Shown here one piece after another: positions 1-5,885 of a stretch of DNA of 9,205 nucleotides. A model generated the notes under the pieces. It ran no database searches. It was not told the origin of the DNA and was given only the letters and a program-made list of their open reading frames with translations. Made by a program: the position numbers and the translations under genes. The stretch comes from Ignavibacteria bacterium UBA6688 (GTDB taxonomy: Bacteria; Bacteroidota; Ignavibacteria; UBA10030), in contig DKJQ01000138.1 in the NCBI GenBank assembly GCA_002454845.1, forward strand, positions 1 to 9,205. Direction: 5' to 3'. How positions within the stretch are numbered: position 1 is the first letter of the stretch; the number at the start of each line of letters is the position of its first letter.

Positions 1-17
1 CGACGCTCTTCCGATTT
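1..17 (+). other. Residual Illumina adapter sequence (likely artefact)
   Basis: The first 15 bases, CGACGCTCTTCCGAT, are identical to the 3' part of the Illumina TruSeq read-1 adapter, which ends CGACGCTCTTCCGATCT. After that the window reads TTCT instead of CT, so the last bases are altered or biological. A 15-base exact match lying exactly at base 1 is very unlikely by chance. It probably marks an untrimmed contig end and should not be treated as genomic sequence or as part of the promoter of the first gene. Confidence 0.85.
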
Positions 18-91
18 CTATACTGGGGACAAATGTATAAAGAAGAAGCTTCAATCGCAAAACAAACCAGACCGCAGGAGAACGCCCGCCG

Positions 92-982
92 ATGAGCGAT
101 GCACCGATCAACCAGCCCGGTCGCAAACGGATCAAGGAACTGGAGGTTATGGTTGCCGATACCATCCTGGAGACGCCGGATACGACGACGCTGGTTCTCT
201 TTACCGGGAACGATCATCTGGATTACAAACCGGGTCACTTCCTGACGATCGATCCGCACCAGTTCGAGGCGCTGGAACGGTTCATCTCCTACTTTGAGGA
301 TATCAAAGGGAAGCGGGAAGCTCCCCGTGCCTATTCCATGTGCTCGGCGCCGCACGAGAAATATTTGGCCGTGACGATCAAGGAGGAACGATACGTGTCG
401 GGGCAGACGAAGTTTCCGCCCCTTCTTTCCCCCATGCTGGTGAAGCGCACGGTGCGCGGCATGAAATTGGTGGTAACCGGATTCACCGGCCCCTATACAC
501 TCCCCGACGATATCGAGAGCCAGACCGATCATCTCGTCCATATCTGCGCCGGATCCGGCAGCGTCCCGAATTTCTCCATGCTGAAACACTCCCTGCAGCA
601 TCTCCCGAAGCTCCGGCATACCTTCGTCTACTCAAACAAAACATGGGATGATGTGATCTTTCGGAGGGAATTGGAAACGCTCGAAGCGCGGTACCCGGAA
701 AACCTCCAGGTCGTTCACTCTATGACACGGGAGGCCGATCCTGAACGGTACGGATCCAGGATGCACAAAGGAAGAGTCTCAACGGCGTTGCTCCGCCATG
801 AGATCCCTGATCCGTCGGCATGCCTGGTCTATGTCTGTGGGCCGGCAATTTCCGTCTTCGACCGTCAGGAAGCCCGGGAAAAAGGCGTGGAACCGCAACC
901 GCGTTTTCTGGAATCGGTGCTCGCGAGCCTGCACGAGTTGGGTGTGGCGGATGAGAGGATCAAGCGGGAATCGTACGGGTGA
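92..982 (+). CDS. FAD/NAD(P)-binding oxidoreductase, ferredoxin-reductase (FNR) family
   Basis: A 296-residue flavoprotein reductase, predicted to be cytoplasmic, that would pass electrons between NAD(P)H and a partner protein through FAD. Seen: a beta-barrel FAD domain (about residues 14-135) with PGHFL at 47-51 and the FAD-binding RAYS motif at 79-82; an NAD(P) domain (about 146-296) with the AGSGSVP nucleotide loop at 153-159 and the terminal CGP motif at 249-251. No signal peptide and no C-terminal plant-type 2Fe-2S domain with its cysteine set is present, so unlike PaaE- or KshB-type reductases it must use a separate carrier or act alone. A helix-rich insert of roughly 20 residues separates PGHFL from RAYS. 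An AGGAG sequence about 11 bases upstream supports the ATG at 92. No oxygenase or ferredoxin gene is adjacent, so the partner and substrate are unknown. Family assignment is firm; the specific role is not. Confidence 0.85.
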   Translation: MSDAPINQPGRKRIKELEVMVADTILETPDTTTLVLFTGNDHLDYKPGHFLTIDPHQFEALERFISYFEDIKGKREAPRAYSMCSAPHEKYLAVTIKEERYVSGQTKFPPLLSPMLVKRTVRGMKLVVTGFTGPYTLPDDIESQTDHLVHICAGSGSVPNFSMLKHSLQHLPKLRHTFVYSNKTWDDVIFRRELETLEARYPENLQVVHSMTREADPERYGSRMHKGRVSTALLRHEIPDPSACLVYVCGPAISVFDRQEAREKGVEPQPRFLESVLASLHELGVADERIKRESYG

Positions 983-1063
983 GGCAGCAGGGCTCATCCC
1001 CCCTCACCCATGGAAGCTCCGGCCTCTCCCTCCGCGGAACACTTCCGTCCGGCGGCGGGTAAC

Positions 1064-1097
1064 AAAAAAAATCCGAAGATGCGCTTGCGTTACTTCT
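1064..1097 (-). terminator. Weak candidate terminator after the cytochrome gene
   Basis: Read on the minus strand, the cytochrome stop codon is followed within about 20 bases by ATC-TTCG-GAT and then a run of eight T (1064-1071). GAAG near the stop can also pair with CTTC to lengthen the structure. The stem is short, so this is only a plausible intrinsic terminator. On the plus strand a separate small hairpin, CGGAA-CAC-TTCCG (1035-1047), lies after the reductase gene but has no T-run. Confidence 0.3.
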
Positions 1098-1857
1098 TCC
1101 CACCTTCCTTGATCTTCTTCAGCATTTCTTTCGCGTTCTCGCTCTTCGGGTCCATCTCCAGCACCTTTTCATAGAACTGTGTTGCCAGCATCGTATCCCC
1201 CGCCTTCATATGAGCTTCGGCAAGACTATCCCAGGCATTTGCCGATTTTGGGAATTCGTCGGTGTTCAGTTTGAAGATTTTGATCGCGGCTGCCGCATCT
1301 CCCTTCCCCAGCAGATCGAATCCCAGATCGTTCAAAGTTCGTTCCCCGAAATCGTAGGCACCCCTGTTCTCGTATCGCAGTTTCAGGTCTGCGTAGTGCT
1401 CCAGGACGGCATCGATTCCCCGAGCGCGATACTTCTCCTCGAGGTCTTCCGCCAACGTCATCGGTCTTGGCCGGCCGCGATGACATGTGTGGCACCACAT
1501 GTTGACACGCTTGTCCCCGGATGGTTCGATCTTCTTCAAATGATTGTTGACGCTTCCGAGCATCCTGAGCATTTCACGCGCGCGATCCTTGTTCGGGTTT
1601 GCATCGGAAGCAAAATCGAACGTGCTCAAGGACTTGCCTTCCTCCCCGACATGGCAGTGGGAGCACCGGACGCCGAGCGATCTTGTGAATCCCCTCATAA
1701 TCGGACTCAACACCGAACCCGGCCGGTCTTTGTTCAAGACCTGGAGGTTCTTCGGCTTTTCCGGCCAGGTCCATTGATCCTGTGATTGCAGAGATGGTGT
1801 TACGATCACCGCCAAGACGACAAGGTCACACAGCGTCTGAATCCTGCGAAAGAGCAT
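1090..1857 (-). CDS. Exported dihaem c-type cytochrome (reaction-centre cytochrome family) with TPR domain
   Basis: A 255-residue periplasmic electron carrier. Seen: an N-terminal signal-like segment (hydrophobic about residues 9-22, likely cleaved near SLQS-QDQ), haem-attachment motifs CSHCH at 65-69 and CHTCH at 122-126, an MLRML segment at 97-101 that could supply an axial methionine, and TPR-like helices at about 172-240. Spacing and flanking residues (GVRCSHCHVG, CHTCHRG) resemble the photosynthetic reaction-centre cytochrome c subunit family, found also in non-phototrophs, but only two haem sites are present rather than four. I place the start at ATG 1857 because GGAGG lies five bases upstream; the longer frame from TTG at 1869 would place this ribosome site inside the gene. 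The gene is convergent with the reductase at 92-982 and has a long 5' leader, suggesting its own promoter. Family is likely; redox partner unknown. Confidence 0.85.
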   Translation of the reverse strand: MLFRRIQTLCDLVVLAVIVTPSLQSQDQWTWPEKPKNLQVLNKDRPGSVLSPIMRGFTRSLGVRCSHCHVGEEGKSLSTFDFASDANPNKDRAREMLRMLGSVNNHLKKIEPSGDKRVNMWCHTCHRGRPRPMTLAEDLEEKYRARGIDAVLEHYADLKLRYENRGAYDFGERTLNDLGFDLLGKGDAAAAIKIFKLNTDEFPKSANAWDSLAEAHMKAGDTMLATQFYEKVLEMDPKSENAKEMLKKIKEGGKK

Positions 1858-2178
1858 GCGGTCCTCCAATGTGGATGATGGGTTGAAACCGGTTGTTCAT
1901 GCTGCTGAAGGTGGGTTCCGTCCGTGTGACCGGGCGGCACGAAGGAATCATACGGAAGTGTTATGAAGAGCTCAAAGGGAATGGTACGGGCTGGTATTAC
2001 AGGGGAACGGACCGGCGGAAAGGACGGATGAAATGCCACTCCTGACGAGAACCTGTTTCAAAGAAGAGCGGCAGGAGCTTGGCCGCCACAGGGAGCCGAC
2101 CAAAAGCGTACAAGACACCGGGGAACGTCCATTTCGCCTCCGGGCATCGTTGTGGGAAATCAATTTCTCAGATGGGTA
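1858..2178. other. Intergenic stretch with no recognisable gene
   Basis: About 320 bases lie between the cytochrome start and the truA stop. Short open frames occur on the minus strand, but none has a ribosome site or recognisable protein. The stretch should contain the promoter of the cytochrome gene, though I cannot pick a convincing -33/-7 Bacteroidota or -35/-10 pair. An 8-base palindrome AACCGGTT (1887-1894) lies about 30 bases upstream of the cytochrome ATG and could be chance. No terminator is obvious after truA. Confidence 0.5.
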
Positions 2179-2961
2179 TTAACGTCCAAGGTTGAGAAGC
2201 GGTTGGAAGTCCTGGATTCTGCGATCGCCTTTGTAGTACACCCGCTCCAGGAAAAGTCCTGAAGGAGGAGCGGTAAGTTTGGCCGGTTCGTCGGAACCCT
2301 GACCAAGCCATTCCTCGAGCTTCGCGATAGTCAGTTTCCCCCGGCCCACTTCGGCGATGGTGCCGACGAGCTGCCGGACCATTTTCCAGAGAAAATGGGA
2401 ACCGACGAAGCGGATCAGGATCAGGTCCCCGATTTCCACGAGTTGTGCTTCCTCCAGGAGGACGGTGGTCGATTTTTCCTCCGGGTCGTCGGCGGTGAAT
2501 GACCGGAAGTTCTGCATGCCGACGAACAAGGAGGAGGCGTGTTTCATTTTCTCGGCGTTCAATTCATCCTTGATCCACCAGACGAACCGTTTGCCGAATG
2601 CCGTCCGCCTGCGGGAGATCTGGTACAGGTAACTGCGAGCCACCGCATCGTGCCGCGCGTGAAAGGAAGGGGCTGCTTTCCCGATTTCGAGGATGTTGAT
2701 ATCGGACGGAAGTTCGTCGTTGACCTTGCGCCTCAGGATTTCCGGTGCCAGCATGGTGGTAACGTCCAGATGGGCCACCTGGCGCAGGGCGTGGACGCCT
2801 GCATCGGTCCGGCCGGAGCCGTACACTTCGAACTGCTTGGTGGCAGTCACAACGCCGATCGCATTCGTCAGTTCCCCCTGAACCGTCCGGGCGTTCTTCT
2901 GCACCTGCCAGCCGCTGTACCGTGTTCCTTCGTATTCGAGTGTGAGCTTGAATCGGGCCAT
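2179..2961 (-). CDS. truA: tRNA pseudouridine(38-40) synthase TruA
   Basis: A 260-residue cytoplasmic enzyme that converts uridine to pseudouridine at positions 38-40 of the tRNA anticodon arm. Seen: the N-terminal family signature YEGTRYSGWQVQ (10-21); the catalytic loop GSGRTDAGVHA (48-58), with Asp53 in the place of the invariant catalytic aspartate; the FHARHDAVARSYLYQI segment (100-115), with Tyr111 matching the conserved active-site tyrosine; and a C-terminal GLFLERVYY segment typical of the family end. Length is normal and all key residues are present, so it should be active. The ATG at 2961 has no clear Shine-Dalgarno sequence, and the gene starts only 18 bases after the DUF885 stop, so it is probably translated from the same transcript. 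This is the most certain gene in the window. Confidence 0.97.
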   Translation of the reverse strand: MARFKLTLEYEGTRYSGWQVQKNARTVQGELTNAIGVVTATKQFEVYGSGRTDAGVHALRQVAHLDVTTMLAPEILRRKVNDELPSDINILEIGKAAPSFHARHDAVARSYLYQISRRRTAFGKRFVWWIKDELNAEKMKHASSLFVGMQNFRSFTADDPEEKSTTVLLEEAQLVEIGDLILIRFVGSHFLWKMVRQLVGTIAEVGRGKLTIAKLEEWLGQGSDEPAKLTAPPSGLFLERVYYKGDRRIQDFQPLLNLGR

Positions 2962-2979
2962 GAGGGTGGAGTGGGATTC

Positions 2980-4278
2980 CTACTTTCGTAGCCCCGAGGC
3001 CAGTCTCGGCGATGAAATAAGTTTCTTGAATTCCTCCCACCGCTTTTCCGGCTTGTCCGCGGTTCCACCGCTTGCTTCAATATGCCGCTTCACCAGGTCC
3101 TGTCCCAGGTTATAGTTGATCACGTAGCTTCGGTACTGGTCGATGAAGCGGACGCGCTGCTTTGCCCGTTCCGGAGACATCAGCGCATACTCTTCCAACC
3201 ACTGTGCGGCCTCGTCCGAATTGATCCGGCCGTTCAGGTAATTTCTTGCCGCTTCATTCCCCGCATAGCTTAGGGCACTTGCCAGTTCGGCGAGCTGGTA
3301 ATACTTCCCGGCCTGCGATGCGTCAAGCCCCGCGAGGGGAAAGAGGACCTCCCGTTCGAAGGTGATCCGGTCCTCGCCCGGAAAGGCGACCTGGATTCCG
3401 TAGTTGGCGGTCCCTTCCGCAACCAGCGATTGGGGGCTGAAAAGGGGATACACGGAGAACTCGATCCAACCTCTGCCCCGCATCAGGTTCGATTCCAGCA
3501 GCACATTATAGATGTGGTGTCCGGGATATCCTTCATGCGCGGCCAGGTCGACCGCCCGGTCGATGAAGATGGGGAGATCGGTATTGATCTGGATCAGGCT
3601 GTTGTTCTCTCCTTTGTACCAATTATAACCGCTCCACGATTTATCCTTCACGTACTCGACGACAAAATTCTCGTTGGAGGGGAGTTCGATGTGCTGTTTC
3701 GTCCGTCGTCGTGCTTCCTCGATGGCTGCCTTGAAGACCGTGTCGAGCTTTGCAGGGGGGATGACGAACGTTTTCCGGAATTGTTCATACCGTTGGGCGA
3801 CCGTCCCGTTACCGGGAAGGAGCGCGTTGAGTTCATCGATGACTTTTTTAAAATGGTCTTCCGTGTACGAAGGGGGAGTGACATCGTAGATGTCCCGGGC
3901 CTCATCATCGAAGGTGTAAGTCTTTCCGCCAAGAATCTCGACCCGCGTCACAAGTGCTTTGAGCTGCTTCAGCAGATACTCGTGTCGCAGTTGATTCATT
4001 TCTTCCTGGCCGGAGACGTCGATCTCCCCAAGGCGCTTTATCAGCTCAACGCCTGTTTGCCTGAGCGAGTCGAGGGATTTTTTCGATGCCTTGGCTTCAT
4101 CCTGCCATTCCTTCGGTCCGTAATACGCATCGACATAGTCGGCGTCATGCTGTCCGACATCAAGGACGAGCTTGACATACGATTCGGCAACAGAATTCAT
4201 TTGTGCTCCAGGGTCCGGTTGGGTGCAGTGGAACGCGATAAAGACTGCAAGAAAAAAAAGTGGAGTGAAGTATCGCAT
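2980..4278 (-). CDS. DUF885-family metallopeptidase, exported
   Basis: A 432-residue predicted zinc peptidase. Seen: a hydrophobic N-terminus (about residues 4-17) compatible with export; it ends at a cysteine (AFHC, Cys18), but this is a poor lipobox. The family motif HEGYPGHH lies at 248-255 in an amphipathic helix, and LVAEGTANYG at 285-294 supplies Glu288, the probable third metal ligand. The region between holds the usual aromatic-rich segment. DUF885 proteins carry this HExxPGHH variant rather than canonical HExxH, so the exact ligand spacing differs from thermolysin-type enzymes. Most members are longer, near 550-600 residues; this one is a shorter version with the catalytic half intact. 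The ATG at 4278 has an AAAGG sequence about nine bases upstream. It is followed after 18 bases by truA, suggesting co-transcription. Substrate unknown; a peptidase acting on envelope or imported peptides is an inference. Confidence 0.85.
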   Translation of the reverse strand: MRYFTPLFFLAVFIAFHCTQPDPGAQMNSVAESYVKLVLDVGQHDADYVDAYYGPKEWQDEAKASKKSLDSLRQTGVELIKRLGEIDVSGQEEMNQLRHEYLLKQLKALVTRVEILGGKTYTFDDEARDIYDVTPPSYTEDHFKKVIDELNALLPGNGTVAQRYEQFRKTFVIPPAKLDTVFKAAIEEARRRTKQHIELPSNENFVVEYVKDKSWSGYNWYKGENNSLIQINTDLPIFIDRAVDLAAHEGYPGHHIYNVLLESNLMRGRGWIEFSVYPLFSPQSLVAEGTANYGIQVAFPGEDRITFEREVLFPLAGLDASQAGKYYQLAELASALSYAGNEAARNYLNGRINSDEAAQWLEEYALMSPERAKQRVRFIDQYRSYVINYNLGQDLVKRHIEASGGTADKPEKRWEEFKKLISSPRLASGLRK

Positions 4279-4337
4279 GGTATGCCTTTGGGGGATTTCG
4301 CGGAGATATGATGAGAGCCTATCTTAAAAACGATTCA

Positions 4338-4362
4338 GCCGCAAAGATTCACAAAATGCACA
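4338..4362 (-). repeat. Degenerate TGTG-type tandem repeat, copy 1
   Basis: On the minus strand this reads as three approximate units of about nine bases: TGTGCATTT, TGTGAATCT, TTGCGGC. The same style of degenerate T-rich, TGTG-containing unit occurs on the opposite strand at 4477-4504, so the two are inverted with respect to each other. From memory, low-complexity strings of this type recur between genes in many unrelated environmental bacteria, but I cannot check copy number here. It sits about 60 bases upstream of the DUF885 start. Confidence 0.5.
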
Positions 4363-4380
4363 GCCGGAGGCAGCCGAAGG
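4361..4380. repeat. Tandem decamer repeat
   Basis: Two adjacent decamers, CAGCCGGAGG and CAGCCGAAGG, match at nine of ten positions. They immediately follow the TGTG-type repeat copy 1 and precede the first tetraloop hairpin, so they belong to the repeat mosaic between the DUF885 and beta-lactamase-like genes. Confidence 0.6.
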
Positions 4381-4391
4381 CGTATAACTAA

Positions 4392-4409
4392 AGCGTGCGT
4401 TAGCACGTT
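4392..4409. repeat. Tetraloop hairpin 1 (REP-like)
   Basis: The arms AGCGTGC and GCACGTT pair over seven positions (one G-T wobble) around a four-base GTTA loop. It is not followed by a T-run on either strand, so it is not an obvious terminator. With the second hairpin 30 bases away it resembles paired repetitive extragenic palindromes. Confidence 0.55.
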
Positions 4410-4438
4410 ACTTATTGGAACTATGCTGTACAGAACAG

Positions 4439-4454
4439 GGTTGCGATAGCAACC
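4439..4454. repeat. Tetraloop hairpin 2 (REP-like)
   Basis: A perfect six-base stem, GGTTGC with GCAACC, closes a four-base GATA loop. The spacer between hairpins 1 and 2 holds the 8-base palindrome CTGTACAG (4426-4433). The nonamer GTACAGAAC at 4428-4436 recurs exactly at 4619-4627 within the downstream inverted-repeat unit, tying the two parts together. Confidence 0.55.
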
Positions 4455-4476
4455 GTCAAAATCAAACACCAAAAGA

Positions 4477-4504
4477 CTTTGTGCTTTCTGTGCCTTTTTG
4501 TGGC
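4477..4504 (+). repeat. Degenerate TGTG-type tandem repeat, copy 2
   Basis: Three successive units, CTTTGTG, CTTTCTGTGC and CTTTTTGTGG, followed by CAAAAAA, which can pair back with the last T-run. This is the plus-strand counterpart of the repeat at 4338-4362. On the minus strand it creates a meaningless Lys/Ala/Gln-rich open frame (about 4335-4583) that should not be annotated as a protein. Confidence 0.55.
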
Positions 4505-4523
4505 AAAAAACTAGATTATGGTA

Positions 4524-4655
4524 TTTGAGAACACCGCTACTCACAGCGGGAGGTATGGTAAGGAAAAATCTTGCGTGGGGCAATCACGATGGGATAAGCG
4601 GCGTGCCGATTCATCGTCGTACAGAACTTTCCCCTTGAAATGCGGGATTCTCAAA
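4524..4655. mobile_element. Possible MITE-like inverted-repeat unit
   Basis: The ends TTTGAGAACACCGC (4524-4537) and GCGGGATTCTCAAA (4642-4655) are inverted repeats matching at 12 of 14 positions, with weaker similarity extending inward. Between them is a 6-base stem ACGATG/CATCGT (4586-4617) with a smaller CGG/CCG stem inside it, and a 5-base stem CCGCT/AGCGG (4534-4549) at the left end. The roughly 132-base unit has no coding capacity. I see no clear target-site duplication, so it may be a non-autonomous transposon relic or simply a structured extragenic repeat. Confidence 0.35.
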
Positions 4656-4682
4656 ACAGAGTAGATCGACCCCCATGCCTTT

Positions 4683-4718
4683 ATCTGCGTTCATCCGCGT
4701 CAATCTGTGCAATCACCG
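4683..4718 (+). repeat. Degenerate decamer tandem repeat
   Basis: Successive units ATCTGCGTTC, ATCCGCGTCA, ATCTGTGCA and ATCACCG give a period of about ten bases with ATC at each start. It begins just past the MITE-like unit and ends four bases from the stop codon of the beta-lactamase-like gene at 4723. It is of the same general style as the TGTG-type repeats and is probably a dispersed extragenic sequence. Open frames over it, such as one starting at 4675, are artefacts. Confidence 0.55.
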
Positions 4719-4722
4719 TTTG

Positions 4723-5808
4723 TCAGTTCGGAGAAAGATAGAGATCAGCTATGGCAAAGGCGAGGGCCTCCGTGTTCACATTGGCACGATTAACCAGGAC
4801 GATCACAGTGAATCGCTCGTCGGGAAAACGGAGGATGTGTGTGCGAAATCCGATGGTGGAACCGGAATGGTGGAGGGTACGGAGTCCATGATGCAGCGCA
4901 ATCCTCCAGCCGAAACCGTACCCTGAATTCTGACCGTTCGGGAGTATGTTCGGCGTGAAGGCCTGGCCAAGGGTTGAGGAGCTGACCAGCTTGTTGGTGT
5001 ACAGCGTTTGATCCCACTTGAACAGGTCTGCTATGGAAGAATAAATCCCGCCGTCGCCGAGGACGGAGCTGGTAAGGCTCTGATCCGTGAATTCGAAGCT
5101 TCGTTCGTCGGTTGTGTCGCGCTGAGTGTACCCGTATGCCCGATTCTTCACGGTCGATTTGCCTTGCTCGAAGGCAACGGTATTCCCCATCCCCAGCGGG
5201 GCGAAAATGTTGTTCTCCAGGAACGATGCGAACGATTGGCCTGACACCTTCTCCACAATCAACGCCAGAAGTGCGTAGCCGGAATTGCTGTACTGATATC
5301 TGCTTCCTGGATCGAAGTACGTACTGTCTTGTTCTTTGAGCAGATCGAGGACGTCTCTATCAAGCACCGGGATGGTCGTTCCTTCAGGGATCAAATCCTC
5401 GTAATCGATCAGGCCGGAGGTGTGTTGAAGGAGGTTCCGAACCTTGATTCTCCCGCCGTATGCCGGAAACCCGGGGAACATATCGGTCAGGGTGCTTTCG
5501 TACGAAAGGGCGTCTCGTTCGACAAGTATCATCACAGCCATCGCCGTGAACTGCTTCGTCACCGAGGCGAGACGGTAGTTGGTCGAAGGGGTCACCTCCC
5601 GTTTCTCCTCAAGGTGGGCAAGTCCGTACGAAGCGCGATAGAGAACCTTTCCTTCCCGGATCACCATCACCGAGGCACCGGGGATATCCGGTTTGTTAAA
5701 CTTCGAGAGTAACGCATCGACGTTGGGTGCACGAGAATCCACTGCTGCTTGTTGTGACGTGCATCCGGTGAGGTACAAAATTGTCAACACAGAAATGAGG
5801 CGGTTCAT
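4723..5808 (-). CDS. Serine beta-lactamase-like hydrolase (class C/PBP-like), lipoprotein
   Basis: A 361-residue exported serine hydrolase of the beta-lactamase/D-Ala-D-Ala carboxypeptidase/esterase superfamily (PF00144 type). Seen: a lipoprotein signal ending in the good lipobox LTGC (13-16), so Cys16 is probably lipidated; the nucleophile motif SVTK at 82-85 (Ser82, Lys85); the second motif YSN at 173-175; and HSG at 314-316 in place of KTG, common in esterase and peptidase branches. Length is normal for a single-domain member. The family includes class C beta-lactamases, D-aminopeptidases and esterases; the motifs do not decide between them, and resistance should not be assumed. Its ATG overlaps the TGA of a 26-codon ORF (ATGA), and it is the last gene of the cluster starting with the M61 peptidase. 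AAGG about 12 bases upstream is a weak ribosome site. Confidence 0.9.
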   Translation of the reverse strand: MNRLISVLTILYLTGCTSQQAAVDSRAPNVDALLSKFNKPDIPGASVMVIREGKVLYRASYGLAHLEEKREVTPSTNYRLASVTKQFTAMAVMILVERDALSYESTLTDMFPGFPAYGGRIKVRNLLQHTSGLIDYEDLIPEGTTIPVLDRDVLDLLKEQDSTYFDPGSRYQYSNSGYALLALIVEKVSGQSFASFLENNIFAPLGMGNTVAFEQGKSTVKNRAYGYTQRDTTDERSFEFTDQSLTSSVLGDGGIYSSIADLFKWDQTLYTNKLVSSSTLGQAFTPNILPNGQNSGYGFGWRIALHHGLRTLHHSGSTIGFRTHILRFPDERFTVIVLVNRANVNTEALAFAIADLYLSPN

Positions 5809-5885
5809 AGTCGGAATGCCTTAATCCCTTCTGCAATCCACTGGGCTATGGCATCAACCGGGATTTTTTTCATGGTCACTGTCAT
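5805..5885 (-). CDS. Possible 26-residue small ORF bridging two genes
   Basis: An unrecognised short frame fills the gap between the T9SS-exported protein and the beta-lactamase-like gene. Its first ATG (5883-5885) overlaps the upstream TGA as ATGA, and its own TGA (5805-5807) overlaps the downstream ATG as ATGA. A second in-frame ATG at 5871-5873 would give 22 residues starting MKKIPVDAIAQWIAEG. The peptide places I, V, A, W, I, I and F at roughly helical spacing with charged residues between, so it could form an amphipathic helix. No clear ribosome site precedes either ATG, so any translation would rely on coupling. It may be a real microprotein, a coupling device that carries ribosomes to the downstream start, or chance. 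Confidence 0.3.
   Translation of the reverse strand: MTVTMKKIPVDAIAQWIAEGIKAFRL

Noticed and set aside
1210..1785. 191-residue plus-strand frame
   Set aside because: Antisense shadow of the cytochrome gene.
1858..1869. TTG start giving a four-residue longer cytochrome
   Set aside because: The four extra codons consist of the GGAGG ribosome site of the ATG at 1857.
1887..1894. AACCGGTT palindrome as an operator for the cytochrome gene
   Set aside because: A single 8-base palindrome is expected by chance, and no regulator or second site is visible.
3430..4311. 293-residue plus-strand frame
   Set aside because: It is antisense to the DUF885 gene, has no recognisable domain, and the minus strand carries clear family motifs.
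4335..4583. 82-residue minus-strand frame in the repeat mosaic
   Set aside because: It translates the TGTG-type repeats and hairpins into low-complexity residues; no ribosome site or family resemblance.
4338..4718. CRISPR array
   Set aside because: The repeats are short, degenerate and immediately tandem, with no unique spacers of uniform length and no cas genes.
4723..5808. Antibiotic-resistance beta-lactamase
   Set aside because: The motifs (SVTK, YSN, HSG) identify only the superfamily, which is mostly esterases and peptidases in such genomes; the HSG triad favours a non-lactamase role.
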